Assembly: GCA_040902705.1 (NCBI GenBank)
Contig: JBBDWT010000204.1
Span: 6,207 to 70,206 of the forward strand
Source: DATBSK01 sp040902705
Lineage (GTDB): Bacteria > Actinomycetota > Acidimicrobiia > IMCC26256 > PALSA-555
Length of the DNA stretch: 64,000 bases
Direction of reading: 5' to 3'
Made by a program: the position numbers and the translations under genes. The notes under the pieces are model-generated. The model was given only the letters and a program-made list of their open reading frames with translations. It did no database searches and was not told the origin of the DNA. Of the stretch, positions 59,301-64,000 are shown one piece after another (the first letter of the stretch is position 1; the number at the start of each line of letters is the position of its first letter).

Positions 59301-60782
59301 ATGACGCAGACCATCTCCACCACCCCCGTCCGCCCCGGCGGCTCGGAGCCCGACTTCAAGGTCGCGGACCTCTCGCTCGCGGACTTCGGTCGCAAGGAGA
59401 TCGAGCTCGCCGAGCACGAGATGCCGGGCCTGATGGCGATGCGGGAGCGCCACGGCGCGTCGAAGCCGCTCGCCGGCGCGCGCATCACGGGATCGCTGCA
59501 CATGACGGTGCAGACGGCAGTGCTCATCGAGACCCTCACCGCGCTCGGCGCCGAGGTCCGATGGGCGTCCTGCAACATCTTCTCGACGCAGGACCACGCG
59601 GCCGCGGCGATCGCGGTCGCCGGGGTGCCGGTGTTCGCGTGGAAGGGCGAGACCCTCGACGAGTACTGGTGGTGCACCGAGCAGGCGCTGCGGTGGCCCG
59701 CCTCCGCCGATGGATCGGGCGGTGGCCCGAACATGATCCTCGACGACGGGGGGGACGCGACCCTCGTCGTGCACAAGGGCCTCGAGTACGAACGCGCCGG
59801 TGCGGTCCCCGCGCCGACCGACGGCGACTCCGAGGAGTGGCGCGTCGTCCTCGGTCTCCTGGCGAAGCTGCAGGAGGAGGACAACCGGATCTGGCACCGC
59901 ATCTCCGAGGGGATCCTCGGTGTCACCGAGGAGACGACGACCGGTGTGCACCGCCTGTACCAGATGCAGGAGTCGGGCTCGCTGCTCTTCCCGGCGATCA
60001 ACGTGAACGACTCGGTGACGAAGAGCAAGTTCGACAACCTGTACGGCTGTCGGCACTCGCTCGTCGACGGCATCTGCCGCGCGACCGACGTCATGCTCGC
60101 CGGGAAGGTCACGGTCGTCTGCGGCTACGGCGACGTCGGCAAGGGATGCGCACAGTCGCTGCGCGGCCAGGGCGCGCGCGTCGTGGTGACGGAGATCGAC
60201 CCGATCTGCGCGCTGCAGGCGGCCATGGAGGGCTACGAGGTCGTGACGCTCGAAGACGTCGTGGAGACCGCTGACCTGTTCGTCACCGCGACCGGCAACA
60301 AGAACATCATCACCGCTGCCCACATGGCGCGGATGAAGCACAACGCGATCGTCGGGAACATCGGTCACTTCGACAACGAGATCGACATGGCGGGGCTTGC
60401 CGACGTCCCGGGCATCAAGCGTGACGGCATCAAGCCCCAGGTCGACGAGTGGGTGTTCCCGCCCGATGGCGACCGCCCCGGCCACTCGATCATCGTGCTC
60501 GCCGAAGGGCGCCTGCTGAACCTCGGCTGCGCGACCGGTCACCCGAGCTTCGTGATGTCGAACAGCTTCACGAACCAGGTGCTCGCGCAGGTCGAGCTGT
60601 TCACGCACCAGGACTTCTACGAGCCGAAGGTGTACACGCTGCCGAAGCACCTCGATGAAGAGGTGGCCCGTCTGCACCTCGACAAGCTCGGGGTGAAGCT
60701 CACGACGCTCTCCGAGGACCAGGCCAGCTATCTCGGGATCCCGGTGAACGGTCCGTACAAGCCCGACCACTACCGGTACTGA
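59301..60782 (+). CDS. ahcY: S-adenosylhomocysteine hydrolase
   Basis: A 493-residue enzyme splitting S-adenosylhomocysteine to adenosine and homocysteine. ITGSLHMTVQTAVLIETL (about 57-74), SCNIFSTQDHAAAAIA, and the catalytic block NVNDSVTKSKFDNLYGCRHSLVDG (about 235-258) are conserved. The NAD motif is CGYGDVGKGCA. The insert around residues 140-175 and the C-terminus ending KPDHYRY are typical of the larger actinobacterial form. It clears the inhibitor left by the methyltransferases in this window. Confidence 0.97.
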   Translation: MTQTISTTPVRPGGSEPDFKVADLSLADFGRKEIELAEHEMPGLMAMRERHGASKPLAGARITGSLHMTVQTAVLIETLTALGAEVRWASCNIFSTQDHAAAAIAVAGVPVFAWKGETLDEYWWCTEQALRWPASADGSGGGPNMILDDGGDATLVVHKGLEYERAGAVPAPTDGDSEEWRVVLGLLAKLQEEDNRIWHRISEGILGVTEETTTGVHRLYQMQESGSLLFPAINVNDSVTKSKFDNLYGCRHSLVDGICRATDVMLAGKVTVVCGYGDVGKGCAQSLRGQGARVVVTEIDPICALQAAMEGYEVVTLEDVVETADLFVTATGNKNIITAAHMARMKHNAIVGNIGHFDNEIDMAGLADVPGIKRDGIKPQVDEWVFPPDGDRPGHSIIVLAEGRLLNLGCATGHPSFVMSNSFTNQVLAQVELFTHQDFYEPKVYTLPKHLDEEVARLHLDKLGVKLTTLSEDQASYLGIPVNGPYKPDHYRY

Positions 60783-60823
60783 CCCGCACGGGCGACCCGC
60801 GCGCCACTGTCACACCGCCGCCG

Positions 60824-60829
60824 TACCGT
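60824..60829 (+). promoter_or_regulatory. -10 box TACCGT, leaderless type
   Basis: TACCGT ends 6 bases before GTG 60836. Confidence 0.5.
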
Positions 60830-60835
60830 CGAACG

Positions 60836-61438
60836 GTGCGGACGACGCTGCTGCAGACGCTCCTTCCCCTGACGTGCCCCGGGTGCGGCGCGCCGGGTGA
60901 GCCCACCTGCGCGCGCTGCGCGGAGGCGCTGTCCCCGGCCCCGAGCGCGCCCCCTCCGGCGTCGGTCGACGCGTGGTGTGCGGCGTACGCGTACGAGGGC
61001 GTGGCCCGCGAGCTCGTCGCGCGCGTGAAGTACCGCGGCGCGCACGCCGCAACCGCGTTCCTGGCGGAGTCGATGGCACCCCTCGTGTCCCCGCCGCTTC
61101 CCCACGTCGTCACGTGGGCACCGACGACGCCGGCTCGACGCCGCCAGCGCGGGTTCGACCATGCCGAGCTCCTCGCCCGCGCCGTGGCGAGCCTCGTGCA
61201 TCGGCCGGTCCGTCGGCTGCTGACCCGGGTGCCCGGACCCGCCCAGACCGGCCTCCCGGCGGCCGCGCGGCGCCGGGGCCCGGTGTTCGCCGCTCGAGGC
61301 CGCATCCCGGCGTCGGTGCTGCTCCTGGACGACGTCGCGACCACGGGCGCAACCCTGTCCGCCGCGGCTGTGGCCCTTCGCGCCCGCGGGGCGAGCACCG
61401 TGGTGGCGCTGACTGCGGCCCGCACTCCCGGCCGATGA
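60836..61438 (+). CDS. ComF family phosphoribosyltransferase-like protein
   Basis: A 200-residue protein. An N-terminal zinc ribbon (CPGCG and CARC, about residues 14-29) is followed by a type I phosphoribosyltransferase domain with the PRPP loop LLLDDVATTGAT (about 161-172). PARRRQRGFDHAELLA (about 98-113) is the ComF signature. ComF proteins are linked to DNA uptake in some bacteria, but here no other competence gene is present. The position before hpf and secA is conserved in actinobacteria. Confidence 0.9.
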   Translation: MRTTLLQTLLPLTCPGCGAPGEPTCARCAEALSPAPSAPPPASVDAWCAAYAYEGVARELVARVKYRGAHAATAFLAESMAPLVSPPLPHVVTWAPTTPARRRQRGFDHAELLARAVASLVHRPVRRLLTRVPGPAQTGLPAAARRRGPVFAARGRIPASVLLLDDVATTGATLSAAAVALRARGASTVVALTAARTPGR

Positions 61439-61466
61439 CCCCGGAGCGGGAGCGCCGGATCGCCCG

Positions 61467-61472
61467 TACACT
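61467..61472 (+). promoter_or_regulatory. -10 box TACACT
   Basis: TACACT ends 9 bases before ATG 61482 of hpf. Confidence 0.5.
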
Positions 61473-61481
61473 GCGCGGCAC

Positions 61482-61802
61482 ATGGATGTGAGCGTGCGGG
61501 CCCACAACGTCGACCTCACCGACTCGGTCCGCGCGATGGCGCAGCGCAAGCTCTCGGCGCTCGAGCGCATCGTGCACGACGTCTGGCGCGTCGAGCTCGA
61601 CTTCGCCGACCAGCGCAACCCGCGGGTCTCCGATCACACCCGGTGCTCGGCGCGGGTGCATCTGCGCCGGGGACTGCTCACCGCGCACGCGTCGGCGCCG
61701 AACCCGGAAGCCGCGCTCGACCAGTGCATCACGAAGCTGCGCCACCAGGCCGAGCGCACGAAGGGTCGGCGTGTGAACGCTCGCGTCCGCGGCAGCCTCT
61801 AG
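61482..61802 (+). CDS. hpf: Ribosome hibernation factor (HPF/RaiA), short form
   Basis: A 106-residue protein that binds the 30S subunit to silence ribosomes. The start MDVSVRAHNVDLTDSVRAMA is typical, followed by the family's beta-alpha-beta-beta-beta-alpha order and LDQCITKLRHQAERTKGRR. It has no C-terminal dimerisation domain, so it is the short form. Long forms are usual in actinobacteria, which makes the missing domain notable. Confidence 0.88.
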   Translation: MDVSVRAHNVDLTDSVRAMAQRKLSALERIVHDVWRVELDFADQRNPRVSDHTRCSARVHLRRGLLTAHASAPNPEAALDQCITKLRHQAERTKGRRVNARVRGSL

Positions 61803-61809
61803 CCGACGA

Positions 61810-63315
61810 TCACGAGCCTCGCCGGCGCGCGACGAGCACGTTGTCCTCGTCGAACACCTTCTTCCAGTCCCCGGTCCCGAGGATCTGCTCGAGCTCCTGC
61901 TGGTCCTCCAGTCCGAGCGCGACGCGATCGATCGCGAGCCAGTCGACGTCGTCGGGATCGTCGGTGTCGCGGTCCTGGTAGCCCCAGTTGCTCGCGCGCC
62001 ACGGGTTCGGGAACGTGTAGATCGACTCGCGCCCGCTGAGCTGCGGCACGAAGGTGAAGACCGCGCTGACCGAGGCGTCGTCGGGGACGGCGTCGATGGC
62101 GGCGCGCTTCGCGTCGAGACGCGAGTCGGCATCGGGTGGCCACCAGCCGCCGCGGTACTCGGTGCCGATCGGCGACGGGCCCCATGCGAGGGTCGACGCG
62201 AGCGCGCAGGCCAGCACGAACGCGGGGAGCAGCCAGCGGGTCACGCCGCCGATGCGGCGCACGAGGAAGGCGATCGCCTCGATGGATGCGATCGCGACCG
62301 CCGCGAGCGGGATCGCGACGTAGTGGAACGTGATCTCCCTCGTCCACGACGCGTCGCTCAAGACGTCGGCTCCGAACTGCGGGAGCCCGAGGAGGAGCGC
62401 GCCCGGTGCGAGCAGGGCCGTCAGGCCGAACGGTGCGAGCAGCTTCCACACGAGCTCGCCGCTCTCCGACGACAGCACGCGCGAGGTGATGCTGCCCGGG
62501 TCTCGGAAGGCAGTCTCGAGCACGCCGCTCGGTGAGCCGCCCACACCCGAGTACAGGTTCTCGTAGTGCGCGGGGTGGCCCGAGACGAGGGGGAGGAGCA
62601 CTTGGGTCACGGCGAGGAACCACAGTGCCGCGACCCCGGCGGTGATCAGGCCCGCGCGTCGATCGCCGGGCTGGTGGCGGGGGCGGAACGCGATGACGAG
62701 CCCGAGCACCAGGAGCACCAGCGCGAGGTCCTCCTTGAACGACACGGCGAGGACTGCCCAGCACGCGAACCAGCCCCAGGATCGGCGTACGGCGCACAGG
62801 TAGGCGCAGAGCAACGGCGTGATCGCGATCGACTCGGGATGGAAGAGCTCCCACGACAGGAACTGCAACGCGGGGTGCAGCAGGAACGCGGTCGCGAGCG
62901 CGGCTGCGGCCCACGGCGAGAGCGACCGGTGGCGGCCCAGCAGGTAGAGCGGCACCGCGCCGAGCGCGAGCACGGCGACCTGCACCACGTTCAGGAAGTC
63001 GGGGCCGGCGCCGAGCCACGACGCCGGGGCGAAGAGGTAGAAGCCGAACGTCGCGTGATGGCCGAACACGGGCAGGCCGCGCACGGTGATGAAGTCGTGC
63101 CCGCGGGCGAGGAGCCACACCGCCTGGTCGTAGATCCCCATGTCGAAGTCGACCGACCAGAAGCGGTCCTGCCGGCGCACGACCAGGAGCGCGAACGTCA
63201 GCACCCAGATCGCGATCGCGACCCCGAGCGCGATCGCCGCGGGATGGGTTCGCCCGAGGCGCCGCCCGGCACGGGTCGCGATCCCCGGCGTCGCGGTGGT
63301 GGTCACGACGCGCAT
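61810..63315 (-). CDS. DUF2079 family polytopic membrane protein
   Basis: A 501-residue protein with about nine or ten hydrophobic segments. The opening DFDMGIYDQAVWLLARGHDFITVRG and FGHHATFGFYLFAP match DUF2079, a GT-C-like family of unknown activity; Asp and His at the membrane edge could form a site. The C-terminal about 130 residues are soluble. ATG 63315 is used; an in-frame GTG at 63339 would add eight residues. It converges with hpf and diverges from secA. Confidence 0.8.
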   Translation of the reverse strand: MRVVTTTATPGIATRAGRRLGRTHPAAIALGVAIAIWVLTFALLVVRRQDRFWSVDFDMGIYDQAVWLLARGHDFITVRGLPVFGHHATFGFYLFAPASWLGAGPDFLNVVQVAVLALGAVPLYLLGRHRSLSPWAAAALATAFLLHPALQFLSWELFHPESIAITPLLCAYLCAVRRSWGWFACWAVLAVSFKEDLALVLLVLGLVIAFRPRHQPGDRRAGLITAGVAALWFLAVTQVLLPLVSGHPAHYENLYSGVGGSPSGVLETAFRDPGSITSRVLSSESGELVWKLLAPFGLTALLAPGALLLGLPQFGADVLSDASWTREITFHYVAIPLAAVAIASIEAIAFLVRRIGGVTRWLLPAFVLACALASTLAWGPSPIGTEYRGGWWPPDADSRLDAKRAAIDAVPDDASVSAVFTFVPQLSGRESIYTFPNPWRASNWGYQDRDTDDPDDVDWLAIDRVALGLEDQQELEQILGTGDWKKVFDEDNVLVARRRGS

Positions 63316-63385
63316 GCTGGCAGACCGGACGGTTCCCACTGAGTCGGCGCGGTGAGGCGGCGTGGGGACGGGGGAGGCCCGCCGG

Positions 63386-63391
63386 TAGGAT
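63386..63391 (+). promoter_or_regulatory. -10 box TAGGAT
   Basis: TAGGAT ends 10 bases before ATG 63402 of secA; cggag between them could also act as a weak ribosome site. Confidence 0.5.
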
Positions 63392-63401
63392 CGTCGGAGT
63401 C

Positions 63402-64000
<599 letters not shown>

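Overview
High-GC chromosomal DNA with actinobacterial gene content: F420 cofactor synthesis, a DUF222/HNH endonuclease, a DUF5719 protein and a large envelope-glycan locus. Together with GTG/TTG starts and many TANNNT boxes 6-10 nt before start codons, this suggests Actinomycetota, most likely an uncultured Acidimicrobiia-like lineage; the class is an inference. Two runs of N (100 and 10) show it is a draft or metagenome scaffold. No tRNA, rRNA, CRISPR array, prophage or insertion sequence was found.

1-7684: F1Fo-ATP synthase operon in the order atpZ(partial)-atpI-atpB-atpE-atpF-atpH-atpA-atpG-atpD-atpC. atpF carries a scaffolding artefact (the same 55 bp on both sides of 100 N) and encodes a b subunit with an N-terminal export signal. 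7748-14436: secreted TIM-barrel-like protein, sulfotransferase, class II FBPase (glpX), SDR, limonene-epoxide-hydrolase-like protein, acyl-CoA mutase large subunit and O-methyltransferase. 14475-17661 (minus): GT4, methyltransferase and alpha-toroid protein in a tightly overlapped operon. 17759-25198: S9 peptidase, alpha/beta hydrolase, stand-alone class III cyclase, enoyl-CoA hydratases, Asp-type MurA, NifU-like scaffold and MeaB. 25214-33179: GalT-like transferase, LpdA-like flavoprotein, PhzF, biotin-dependent carboxylase alpha chain with divergent birA, and pabB-pabC.

33254-40802: envelope polysaccharide locus: LCP ligase, UDP-glucose dehydrogenase, UDP-glucuronate decarboxylase, GT2, a His-rich exported protein of unknown function, a sugar-1-phosphate nucleotidyltransferase and a sugar epimerase. 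40806-43050 (minus): F420 side-chain genes cofD-cofE-nitroreductase. 43173-45161: DUF222/HNH protein and an HBHA/LEA-like amphipathic protein, with two copies of a 40-nt inverted repeat between them. 45361-50452: two-module glycosyltransferase, DUF5719 and anchored thioredoxin-like protein. Then ftsH, CPBP protease, a 55-aa zinc ribbon, a large membrane protein, phosphomannomutase, Trm112-like protein, phosphosugar isomerase, ahcY behind a structured leader, a ComF-type PRTase, hpf, a DUF2079 protein and the 5' part of secA. The second half resembles the Mycobacterium tuberculosis secA1-hpf-sahH-manB-fbiA-manC-LCP neighbourhood.

The most unusual signals are non-coding. A hairpin element with GAGCGAG-type flanks occurs at three or four intraoperonic junctions. 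One copy looks like an exact in-frame 57-bp insertion with a 13-bp direct repeat inside a glycosyltransferase N-terminus. A second, 40-nt dispersed inverted repeat has three copies, and leaderless-type promoters are pervasive.
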